Below are positions 1 through 5,621 of a DNA stretch of 11,536 nucleotides, piece by piece (position 1 is the stretch's first letter; each line of letters opens with the position of its first letter). Where the stretch lies: assembly GCA_900545935.1 (NCBI GenBank), contig URAP01000048.1, positions 1 through 11,536 on the forward strand. Direction: 5' to 3'. The notes under the pieces were generated by a model, which had not been told where the DNA came from, did no database searches, and worked only from the letters and a program-made list of their open reading frames with translations. Source of the DNA: an uncultured Eubacteriales bacterium. GTDB taxonomy: Bacteria; Bacillota; Clostridia; Oscillospirales; CAG-272. A program made the position numbers and the translations under genes.

Positions 1-25
1 CAAAAGCCCAAATCACACTTTTATC

Positions 26-93
26 CGCTTTTTCGGTCTGCGCTTTTTTAGCCTCCCCGAGCGCTTTTTCGGTCTGCGCTTTTGAGCCTTCCC
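26..93. repeat. Imperfect 36-bp tandem repeat after the dehydrogenase gene
   Basis: A 22-base string is repeated exactly at 26-47 and 62-83. The following bases (T/G-AGCC-T-CCC) are also shared, so the unit is about 36 bp and is present nearly twice. It lies directly downstream of the stop codon of the minus-strand dehydrogenase gene. Within a unit, AGCGC and GCGCT could pair, but no U-run follows on the minus strand, so I do not call an intrinsic terminator. The window edge may cut further units. Confidence 0.7.
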
Positions 94-1254
94 TTATTTT
101 AGATTGTCCTTAACGTAGGTGGCGAATTCTTCACACGTTGCCCCATCCGCTCTTCCCGTAATAACGAGCTTGCGCTCATGGAGCATACAGAGGTCAAGCG
201 CATTTTCAAGACGCTGAGCGTGCTTCTGATATCCGATATGTGAGAGCAGCATTACCGTCGCACGGAGCATGGAGCAGGGATCTGCGTACTTGCCGCGTCC
301 CTCCGCTATCATGCGGGGAGCGGAGCCGTGAATAGCCTCGAACATCGCATACTTGCCGCCGATATTTGCGGAGCCTGCGGTGCCGACACCGCCCTGAAAT
401 TCCGCAGCCTCGTCGGTGATGATATCGCCGTAGAGGTTAGGCAGGATGAACACGCGGAAATCGCGGCGGCGCTTCTCGTCGACGAGTTTTGCCGTTGCGA
501 TGTCGATGTACCACTCATCGGTGGTTATCTCGGGATAATCCTTGGCTATCTCACGGCAAATGTTGAGGAATTTTCCGTCGGTGGTCTTGATAACATTCGC
601 CTTTGTAACGACCGAAACTCTGCCCTTCTCGTTTGCTCTCGCGTACTCGAACGCGCGGCGCGCGATGCGGCGGGTGCCCTCGGTGGTTGTAACGCAGAAG
701 TCTATCGCGAGATCGTCGGTCACATGCTGTCCCTGTGAGCCTACGGCATAGCTGCCCTCGGTATTTTCACGGAAGAAGGTCCAGTCGATGCCCTGCTCGG
801 GTACGCGGACGGGGCGGACGTTTGCATACAGGTCAAGCGCCTTGCGCATTGCAACGTTCGCGCTCTCGATGTTTGGCATGCCGTCGCCTGCGTTCGGTGT
901 GGTGGTCGGACCCTTGAGGATAACGTCGCACGCCTTCAGTGCCTCGAGCGTATCGTCGGGAATCGCCTTGCCGCACGCAATGCGGTTCTCGATAGTCAGT
1001 CCCTCGATGTCGCGCAGCTCGACCTTGCCGACACGGATCTCATCCTCAAGCAGATACTCGAGAATGTCGCGCGCCGCGCCGCAGATGATCGGACCTATGC
1101 CGTCTCCGCCACATACGCCGATAACTACCTTGTCGAGCCGTGTAAAGTCCTTCTCGCTCTTATCAGCTTCCATGCGATCAACTCGCGCAAGCTGCTCGCG
1201 CAGGAGCTGCTCGTATTTTTCTGCTGCTGCTTTGATTTCTGCCTCGTATCTCAT
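94..1254 (-). CDS. Isocitrate/isopropylmalate dehydrogenase family protein, probably isocitrate dehydrogenase
   Basis: A 386-residue member of the beta-decarboxylating dehydrogenase family, which oxidises a 2-hydroxy acid with NAD(P)+ and releases CO2. Visible motifs are GGDGIGP (49-55), SANVAMR (131-137) with the Ser-x-Asn and Arg positions that bind isocitrate in IDH, RPVR (147-150), RENTEG (162-167), TKAN with the catalytic Lys218, Asp251 in YIDIATAK, GDIITD with metal-ligand aspartates 277 and 281, and IHGSAP (308-313). The Ser-x-Asn motif favours isocitrate over isopropylmalate, where a Leu-rich segment is usual. Residues 1-40 form a charged, helical-looking extension before the core, longer than in most homologues. 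The ATG at 1254 has an AAAGGA Shine-Dalgarno about six bases upstream. The gene stands alone behind a repeat block, and I found no convincing promoter. Substrate and NAD versus NADP preference are inferred. Confidence 0.9.
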   Translation of the reverse strand: MRYEAEIKAAAEKYEQLLREQLARVDRMEADKSEKDFTRLDKVVIGVCGGDGIGPIICGAARDILEYLLEDEIRVGKVELRDIEGLTIENRIACGKAIPDDTLEALKACDVILKGPTTTPNAGDGMPNIESANVAMRKALDLYANVRPVRVPEQGIDWTFFRENTEGSYAVGSQGQHVTDDLAIDFCVTTTEGTRRIARRAFEYARANEKGRVSVVTKANVIKTTDGKFLNICREIAKDYPEITTDEWYIDIATAKLVDEKRRRDFRVFILPNLYGDIITDEAAEFQGGVGTAGSANIGGKYAMFEAIHGSAPRMIAEGRGKYADPCSMLRATVMLLSHIGYQKHAQRLENALDLCMLHERKLVITGRADGATCEEFATYVKDNLK

Positions 1255-1391
1255 TTGTTTTCCTTTCGTTTGGGGAGTTTTTATTTATGAATAATGAAGT
1301 GCCCGCAGGAGACCTCATGTTTTCAACGATTTTTTGGTTTTTCACGCCGCGCGGCGGGGAGGTGGTATGCAACCGGCATATGAAGCGTCGC
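1255..1391. other. Intergenic leader upstream of the dehydrogenase gene
   Basis: No gene is seen here. The stretch holds the dehydrogenase ribosome binding site (minus strand, about 1260-1267) and an AT-rich leader. TTGAAA occurs on the minus strand but without a -10 box at suitable spacing, so the promoter is unresolved. It may lie in the adjoining repeat block. Confidence 0.5.
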
Positions 1392-1450
1392 TGTCACTGC
1401 GAATTCAGGTGAATCAGAGCCTTAGCCGCTTTTTCTTTGTGCGAGCGGAG

Positions 1451-1551
1451 GCGACGTTGAATCGCATAGCGATTTCAACATGAAGTTTTTCTTTGCCGTC
1501 ATGGGCGGCAATCTTGCTCCGCAAGACCGCAAAACTTCACGCGAACATCGC
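1451..1551. other. Branched inverted-repeat module inserted in repeat copy 1
   Basis: This stretch can fold as a nested structure. The outer arms 1451-1458 and 1544-1551 pair in seven of eight positions. Inside are a hairpin at 1457-1478 (GCGAT/ATCGC core) and a perfect 9-bp stem, 1481-1489 with 1531-1539, that encloses two hairpins (1493-1498/1506-1511 and 1513-1517/1521-1525). It replaces the simple 10-bp hairpin found at the same place in copy 3 (4651-4682). No open frame or known RNA family is recognised. Confidence 0.5.
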
Positions 1552-1833
1552 AAAGCGTTGTTCCAAAGCTCCAAAAGAAACGCCGATTCTCGGGGCGTTG
1601 CCCCGAACCCCGTGATGTTTGGGGCTTTGCCCCAAACTCACGCATAAAGGCACCGCCTTTATGCGCCGCCCATTGAAAAGGCGGGCGAAACTTTTAAACT
1701 GTCCAATCTATAGTTAATGCGCTACGGGCAAAACTTTCAGTCAGCAATCGTCTCGCTGCTCTGCCCGAGAAAGACTCCCAGTTTTAAAGCTTTGCGGGGG
1801 GTGTGGGGGCGCTTTCTCGAAAGCGTCCCCCGC

Positions 1834-1860
1834 GCGTTCTCTGCGTTCTCTGCGTTCTCC
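1834..1860. repeat. 9-bp tandem repeat next to the tsaD stop
   Basis: There are three consecutive 9-mers of the form GCGTTCTC(T/C), continued by a degenerate CGCGTCCCA unit. They sit between the last hairpin of repeat copy 1 and the tsaD stop codon. They match the position and period of the array at 4881-4925. Confidence 0.75.
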
Positions 1861-1871
1861 CGCGTCCCACG

Positions 1872-2876
1872 CTACTCCGTAGCGCGGGCGGCGAGGGTCA
1901 GGTCGGCGCGGTTGCCCGCGAGGTATTCGTAATACGCCTGAGCGCCGACCATGGCGGCGTTATCGCCGCAGAGGTGACGCGGAGCCATGCAGAGCCTCAG
2001 TCCGTGCTTCTCGCAGTATTCCGAAAGCTCGGCGCGCAGGTGCGAATTGGCGGCAACGCCGCCCGCGAGCACGACGGTATCGCGCCCCGTGAGCTGCACG
2101 GCTTCGCCGACCCGACGAACGAGCGAGGAGGTAACAGAGCGGGTCAGTGCGGCGGCAACATTCTCACGCACCACCGTATCGCCGCGCTGCGAGGCGGTAT
2201 TGAGATAGTTGATAACCGCAGTTTTCAGCCCGCTGAACGACAGATCGAGCGTGTCGCCCGCTATCGCCGCAGACGGGAAATGAATAGCATCGGGATCACC
2301 GAGCGAGGCGAGCTTATCAATCTCCGCGCCTCCGGGGTACGGTATGCCCATCACCCGCGCGACCTTATCAAACGCCTCACCCGCCGCGTCGTCACGCGTT
2401 CTGCCGACTACCTCAAATTCGGTATAGTCACGCACATTGCTGAGCGACGTATGCCCGCCGGAGACGGTCAGTGCGAGGAACGGAGGTCTGAGATCGGGAT
2501 GTCCGAGGTACGCCGCCGCCGCATGGGCATGGGTATGATTGACCGCAACGAGCGGCTTGCCGTAGGCATATGCAAGACTCTTGGCAAAGTTCACTCCGAC
2601 AAAGAGCGAGCCTATAAGCCCCGGATATGCGGTAACGCCGACAAGCTCGACCTGCTCCGGTGTGCAGCCCGCCTCGTCGAACGCCGCATAGCAGAGACTC
2701 GATATCGCCTCTATATGCGCACGGCTCGCTATCTCGGGCACGACCCCTCCGTACAGCTTATGCGTCTCGGTCTGAGACGCGGTACGGCAGGAGAGTATTT
2801 TGCGCTCCCGCTCGCCCATTCGGACGAGAGCAACGCTTGTATCGTCACACGACGATTCGACTGCAAGGATCAGCAT
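1872..2876 (-). CDS. tsaD: tRNA N6-adenosine threonylcarbamoyltransferase TsaD
   Basis: TsaD transfers the threonylcarbamoyl group from threonylcarbamoyl-AMP to A37 of ANN-decoding tRNAs (t6A), working in the cytoplasm with TsaB and TsaE. The 334-residue protein has the usual bacterial length and ASKHA-fold motifs: ESSCDDT near the N-terminus (7-13), the metal-binding HTHAH at 114-118 (His114 and His118), SGGHTSL (139-145), SGLKTA (215-220), AGGVAAN (271-277) and CGDNAAM (303-309) with the ligand Asp305. The ATG at 2876 starts the family-typical ILAVESSC sequence. A GAAGGA lies about 11 bases upstream, so the spacing is rather long. It is last in the phosphatase-rimI-tsaD cluster, 180 bp after rimI, and a structured repeat starts immediately past its stop. 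tsaB and tsaE are not in the window. Confidence 0.97.
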   Translation of the reverse strand: MLILAVESSCDDTSVALVRMGERERKILSCRTASQTETHKLYGGVVPEIASRAHIEAISSLCYAAFDEAGCTPEQVELVGVTAYPGLIGSLFVGVNFAKSLAYAYGKPLVAVNHTHAHAAAAYLGHPDLRPPFLALTVSGGHTSLSNVRDYTEFEVVGRTRDDAAGEAFDKVARVMGIPYPGGAEIDKLASLGDPDAIHFPSAAIAGDTLDLSFSGLKTAVINYLNTASQRGDTVVRENVAAALTRSVTSSLVRRVGEAVQLTGRDTVVLAGGVAANSHLRAELSEYCEKHGLRLCMAPRHLCGDNAAMVGAQAYYEYLAGNRADLTLAARATE

Positions 2877-2913
2877 GCCTTGTTTCTTCCTTCTGTTTTT
2901 CTGTCAAATACTT

Positions 2914-3056
2914 TTATTCTTCTATTCTTCTGATATCTGATATATGTTCGCGGCGTGCGTTAAAGCCGCAGCTCACATACAATCTGACAAATAACGCATT
3001 CGCACCGAGCTTATGCCGCATGCTCCGATGAGTCACAAGTAATAAACAATAGAAGC
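2914..3056 (-). pseudogene. Possible GNAT C-terminal remnant between rimI and tsaD
   Basis: In one minus-strand frame this spacer encodes ANALFVRLYVSCGFNARREH, close to the pattern at the end of GNAT acetyltransferases (N-x-A-x-x-LY-x-x-x-GF). Upstream in rimI itself the matching segment is NSAAQSMYASCGFVACGVR. The DNA for SCGF (12 bases) is identical in both places. The frame has no proper start and lacks the acetyl-CoA loop, so if real it is a decayed partial duplication. The match is short and could be chance. Confidence 0.2.
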
Positions 3057-3551
3057 TCAGCCCGATGCACGGTCCCGCTCGTCCGAAAGATCGAGCACCA
3101 TGACCGCCGCATCCTCGGTCGGCGCAGAATAATACTTCTTCCTCACACCGCAAGCGACAAAGCCGCAGCTTGCGTACATCGACTGTGCCGCCGAATTTGA
3201 CACTCTGACCTCGAGGAAAATGCGCTCTGTGCCCGCATCCCGCAGGTATGCAAGTCCCGCACCAAGCAGCGCCGTGCCTATGCCGCCGCGCCTATACTCC
3301 GGCAGCACCGCGATATCGAGCAGCTCGCCCTCATCCGATGCCGCGCGAACGGCACAAAATCCGACAGCCGAGCCGCCGCTGCGCGCAATATAGAAAGCGC
3401 ATCCGCGTTCGCCGAGCATCGATGCAAAGGTCACCTCACTCCACGGCGAGGAAAAGCATCTCTCGGCAATGCCGTGCAGCAAAGCCGCGTCAGTCGGAGC
3501 TGCCGGTTCAATACACAGCTCGCCCGAAATTCGGAGATCCGCCGCCGTCAC
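3057..3551 (-). CDS. rimI: Ribosomal protein S18-alanine N-acetyltransferase RimI (GNAT family)
   Basis: A GNAT-fold N-acetyltransferase that uses acetyl-CoA to acetylate protein N-termini, classically alanine 1 of ribosomal protein S18. The acetyl-CoA loop RRGGIGTA is at 87-94, a glutamate in FLEVRVSN (Glu114) sits at the general-base position, and MYASCGF (125-131) with KKYY (138-141) gives the RimI C-terminal signature including Tyr126. I place the start at the GTG at 3551. It overlaps the TGA of the upstream phosphatase gene as GTGA, a translational-coupling arrangement, and gives 164 residues. An in-frame TTG at 3593 would add 14 residues that do not look like RimI. Its position before tsaD is a common bacterial linkage. 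The substrate is inferred from family and context. Confidence 0.9.
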   Translation of the reverse strand: MTAADLRISGELCIEPAAPTDAALLHGIAERCFSSPWSEVTFASMLGERGCAFYIARSGGSAVGFCAVRAASDEGELLDIAVLPEYRRGGIGTALLGAGLAYLRDAGTERIFLEVRVSNSAAQSMYASCGFVACGVRKKYYSAPTEDAAVMVLDLSDERDRASG

Positions 3552-4111
3552 GGCAGCAGAGTCCCGATGCCCTCGGTTATCGCAGCGAGACAACGGCGAT
3601 AGGTCTCATCATCGCTGCCGTACGGATCGGGAATGTCGCAGGGCATTGAGGTAATTTTCTCCGCGTATAGCGGAAACGCCGTTATGAGTGCAAACGCATG
3701 CGAGGCGCTGATCCCGACTACAAGATCGGCTCGTTTGAGCGTTTCTTCATCTATCTGAGCGGCGTGATGCTGCTGCCACGGATTATCCGCCGTGCTCTCT
3801 ATTCCTGCATCTATCAGCGCATGACGCGCTCCCTCGCTCATCGGCGCACCGACGGTCACGGCAAGCCCGCGCGATATCGCGCGTATCGGATGCTCGTCGG
3901 TCCTGCGGGAGTTTACCACCGCCGCCGCCATCGGACTGCGGCAGGTATTGCCGGTGCATACAAAGCAGATAAGGCGCTCTGTTTTCTCGCCGTCGACCGA
4001 CTCTTTTTCCGGCTCAGTCTCGCCTGCTGTTCCGCCGGCAGCCGCAGCTTCGCGCATTGCCTGCTCCGCACTCTCGACGGCGGACAGCTCCTTTTCTTCT
4101 GTTGCGTTCAT
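3548..4111 (-). CDS. Low-molecular-weight phosphatase, probably protein-arginine phosphatase (YwlE-like)
   Basis: A 187-residue cytoplasmic LMW phosphatase with the C-x5-R-S P-loop CTGNTCRS at 52-59 (nucleophile Cys52, Arg58) and the catalytic aspartate in PDPYG (Asp162). Thr56 sits where YwlE of Bacillus has Thr11, the residue tied to phospho-arginine selectivity; tyrosine phosphatases usually carry Ile there. Reversal of McsB-type arginine phosphorylation is therefore the better guess over tyrosine dephosphorylation. The first 44 residues are an acidic, Ala/Glu-rich and probably disordered extension not usual in this family of about 150 residues. I chose the ATG at 4111 because AGGA lies nine bases upstream; an in-frame TTG at 4156 would add 15 residues. 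It leads the cluster and overlaps rimI by four bases. No mcsB is in view. Confidence 0.88.
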   Translation of the reverse strand: MNATEEKELSAVESAEQAMREAAAAGGTAGETEPEKESVDGEKTERLICFVCTGNTCRSPMAAAVVNSRRTDEHPIRAISRGLAVTVGAPMSEGARHALIDAGIESTADNPWQQHHAAQIDEETLKRADLVVGISASHAFALITAFPLYAEKITSMPCDIPDPYGSDDETYRRCLAAITEGIGTLLP

Positions 4112-4178
4112 ATTATCGCTTCCTATTCTCTGGTGTAAAAATGAATAATAGTGCAAGGCTTAGCTTCAGAGCGTGAAC

Positions 4179-4431
4179 GCCTCCCCCTGTGTAAGGGGAG
4201 GGGGACCGCCGTAGGCGGTGGAGGGGCTGTTGGAAACTTAGGAATCTTTAATCAAACTTGGTTCGTGGCGTTTTTTATGCTATATAATGCAAAAGCCATT
4301 ATGTTTGATATGGCATAAAAAACGCCACGAAATCATAATTTGGCTGCAGACTTTTCAGCCTCCAACAGCCCCTCCGTCGATTGAGCCGCTATGCGGCTCA
4401 ATGAGCACCTATCCCCCTACACGGGGGAGGC
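4179..4431. mobile_element. Palindromic MITE-like element upstream of the phosphatase gene
   Basis: A non-coding element of about 253 bp with three nested sets of inverted repeats. The termini 4179-4198 and 4413-4431 (GCCTCCCCC...GTGTA...GGGG) match imperfectly. Subterminal 15-mers at 4220-4234 and 4361-4375 are perfect, and inner 19-mers at 4262-4280 and 4313-4331 are perfect. Local hairpins lie at 4205-4219, 4284-4302, 4342-4360 and 4380-4402 (10-bp stem with a 3-base loop). No transposase is encoded and no clear target-site duplication is visible. The base composition differs from the genes around it. It ends only about 68 bp from the phosphatase start codon, so it may supply or alter that promoter. 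Confidence 0.7.
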
Positions 4432-4503
4432 AAACACGTCCGCTGCTTTTGTAACATTATCAGCCTGATTTACATCTGAATTTTAGTGTATCGTTATGTG
4501 TTA

Positions 4504-4615
4504 TCACTATGAATTCAGGTGAATCAAAGCCTTAGCCGCTTTTCTTTTTGTAAACGAGTTGCGCTGCGAACGATGCAGGGCGTCGCTCAAAGAGTTAGCA
4601 AGAGGAAAGCTATTG
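4504..4615 (-). repeat. Structured intergenic repeat, copy 2 (partial)
   Basis: This copy holds only the tail module of the repeat (4504-4543, TCACTATGAATTCAGGTGAATC and on through AGCCGCTTTT) followed by about 70 bases ending in GAAAGCT. It then runs directly into the tail of copy 3. The arrangement looks like a truncated copy fused head to tail with a complete one. No gene is seen. Confidence 0.65.
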
Positions 4616-4929
4616 TCACTACGAATTCGGGTGAATCAGAGCCTCAGCCGCTTTTCTTTGAGCGAGTAAGCGCAAAGAAAAGCTCCAAAAGAAACGCCGT
4701 TCTGTGGGGCGCTGCCCCACTCCCCGCGACCTTTGAAAAGGTCGACGAAACTTTTAAACTGTCTAATCCTTAGTTAGTGCGCGGTAGGCAAAACCTTTAC
4801 TCCGCAATCGTCCCAGCCGTTCTGCCCGAGAAAGGCTCCCTTTATCAAAGTTTTCGCCAGGCCTTTTTCAAAAGGCCGCGTCCTCCGCGTCCTCCGCGTT
4901 CCCCGCGTTCCCCGCGTTCTCCGCGTCCC
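4616..4929 (-). repeat. Structured intergenic repeat, copy 3 (after the lipoprotein gene)
   Basis: In minus-strand order from the lipoprotein stop it holds: a 9-bp tandem (4881-4925); an 8-bp hairpin with a 2-base loop (4860-4877); a 94-base spacer (4747-4840) alignable to copy 1; a hairpin at 4727-4744; a hairpin at 4704-4720; the shared segment AGCTCCAAAAGAAACGCCG (4681-4699); a hairpin with 10-bp stem (4651-4660 with 4673-4682); and the GAATTCGGGTGAATC tail. The hairpin at the gene-proximal end has no U-run after it, so it is not a standard intrinsic terminator. Open frames crossing the block are shadows of repeat sequence. Confidence 0.8.
4881..4925. repeat. 9-bp tandem repeat, five units, next to the lipoprotein stop
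   Basis: Five consecutive 9-mers, (T)(C/T)C(C/T)CCGCG, end four bases before the lipoprotein stop codon. The unit is nearly the same as at 1834-1860 and as the GGAACGCGG seen after yfhO at 11504-11512. In one plus-strand frame it reads as an Arg-Pro-Pro/Ser repeat, which is a consequence of the array, not a gene. Confidence 0.85.
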
Positions 4930-5604
4930 TCAGCTCGAGTACGGGAGCTGACCGTCGAGGAGGTGAGCGACGGAGCGCGGCTTTTTCTCATCGCGGTCAT
5001 AGACATACGCCTCGCCCGTTTCGGTATCGTAGAAGCAGCCGAGCACGTACCTTATACCGTCAAAGCCCTCGAGGCTGAATTTCAGATAATAGGTAACTCC
5101 GTCGTCGGCGGGCAGAGCGGTCGGCTCGCCGCTTGCGAGCACCGAGAGCAGCTCTGATACCTTGTCCTTATCGGTACAGGTAAACACCGTTTTTTCATCC
5201 TGATCCGAGTAGCAGACCTCATATGATACGGCAATATTCGCAAGCGTGTCCGACTCGGGCAGCTCGACAGCCGACCAAACGGTAAGCACACCGTGCTCGG
5301 ACGATGCGAGAAACTGCCCCGACTCGTCGCCCTCGACCCGGCAGAGAACGGTCTTACCGTCCTCGCCCTTGGTCTTAGCCACGCTATCGCCGAGCGCAGC
5401 CGGAGCGATCGAACGTCGGTCAACCCTCGTATAGCTCCTGCCGCCGAATTCGACCGTACCGTCCGCGCCGCCGACCGATGGCAGAAGCAGGTCGCAGCCC
5501 GACAGCGAGGTCATAAGCGCCGCCGCAAGCAGCAGCATGCAGAGCAATGTGCGCATCGCGCGCAGCGAATCTCTTTTATTAAACGATCGCGCCGTATTTT
5601 TCAT
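4930..5604 (-). CDS. Lipoprotein of unknown function
   Basis: I do not recognise a family. The 224-residue product starts with a basic n-region (KNTARSFNKR), a hydrophobic stretch (about 18-34) and the lipobox LSGC with Cys37, so it is probably a lipid-anchored protein on the outer face of the membrane. The rest is soluble, rich in Asp, Glu, Ser and Val, and looks like mixed beta structure. It carries a pattern of short strands such as VTYYLKFSLEGF and VLGCFYDTETGEAYVYD. I prefer the ATG at 5604 (GGAG seven bases upstream). The ATG at 5619, directly after the dCMP deaminase stop (TGAGTATG, with AAAGGG upstream), is nearly as good and adds five residues. It is third in the galU cluster and its stop abuts a structured repeat. 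Confidence 0.75.
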   Translation of the reverse strand: MKNTARSFNKRDSLRAMRTLLCMLLLAAALMTSLSGCDLLLPSVGGADGTVEFGGRSYTRVDRRSIAPAALGDSVAKTKGEDGKTVLCRVEGDESGQFLASSEHGVLTVWSAVELPESDTLANIAVSYEVCYSDQDEKTVFTCTDKDKVSELLSVLASGEPTALPADDGVTYYLKFSLEGFDGIRYVLGCFYDTETGEAYVYDRDEKKPRSVAHLLDGQLPYSS

Positions 5605-5621
5605 GCAGACTCTCCGCATAC

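Larger units (their letters stand above)
1392..1871 (-). repeat. Structured intergenic repeat, copy 1 (after tsaD)
   Basis: This gene-free stretch abuts the tsaD stop codon. In minus-strand order it holds: a 9-bp tandem (1834-1860); a hairpin (1805-1831, with a bulge); a 93-base spacer (1687-1779) clearly alignable to 4747-4840; a hairpin (1666-1684); two extra hairpins absent from copy 3 (1641-1665, 11-bp stem with a 3-base loop; 1618-1636, 8-bp stem); a hairpin (1590-1606, 7-bp stem); a shared segment at 1567-1585; a branched insertion (1451-1551); and a tail at 1394-1434 carrying GAATTCAGGTGAATC, which also occurs at 4504 and (one base changed) at 4616. Stem bases differ from copy 3 in a paired way, for example T1590-A1606 against G4704-C4720. 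Short open frames inside it contain no recognisable protein. I cannot name the family. Confidence 0.8.

Noticed and set aside
2902..2907. TTGACA -35 box before tsaD
   Set aside because: The hexamer is perfect, but no -10-like sequence occurs 16-18 bases downstream, and tsaD fits as part of the rimI cluster.
1803..2933. 376-codon plus-strand open frame opposite tsaD
   Set aside because: It is a shadow of tsaD, which has all family motifs. The antisense protein is Arg-rich with no recognisable domain and starts inside the repeat block.
4283..4288. TATAAT -10 box inside the palindromic element
   Set aside because: No -35 hexamer at proper spacing on either strand; the string is part of the AT-rich centre of the inverted repeat.
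4860..4877. Intrinsic terminator for the lipoprotein gene
   Set aside because: The 8-bp hairpin is real, but on the minus strand the following bases are TGGCGAAAA, not a U-run.
4881..4925. CRISPR-like array
   Set aside because: The units are 9 bp with no unique spacers; this is a simple tandem repeat.
4519..5157. Two small plus-strand open frames across the repeat block and lipoprotein gene end
   Set aside because: They are built from repeat sequence and the 9-bp tandem (Arg-Pro-Ser runs) and have no domain.
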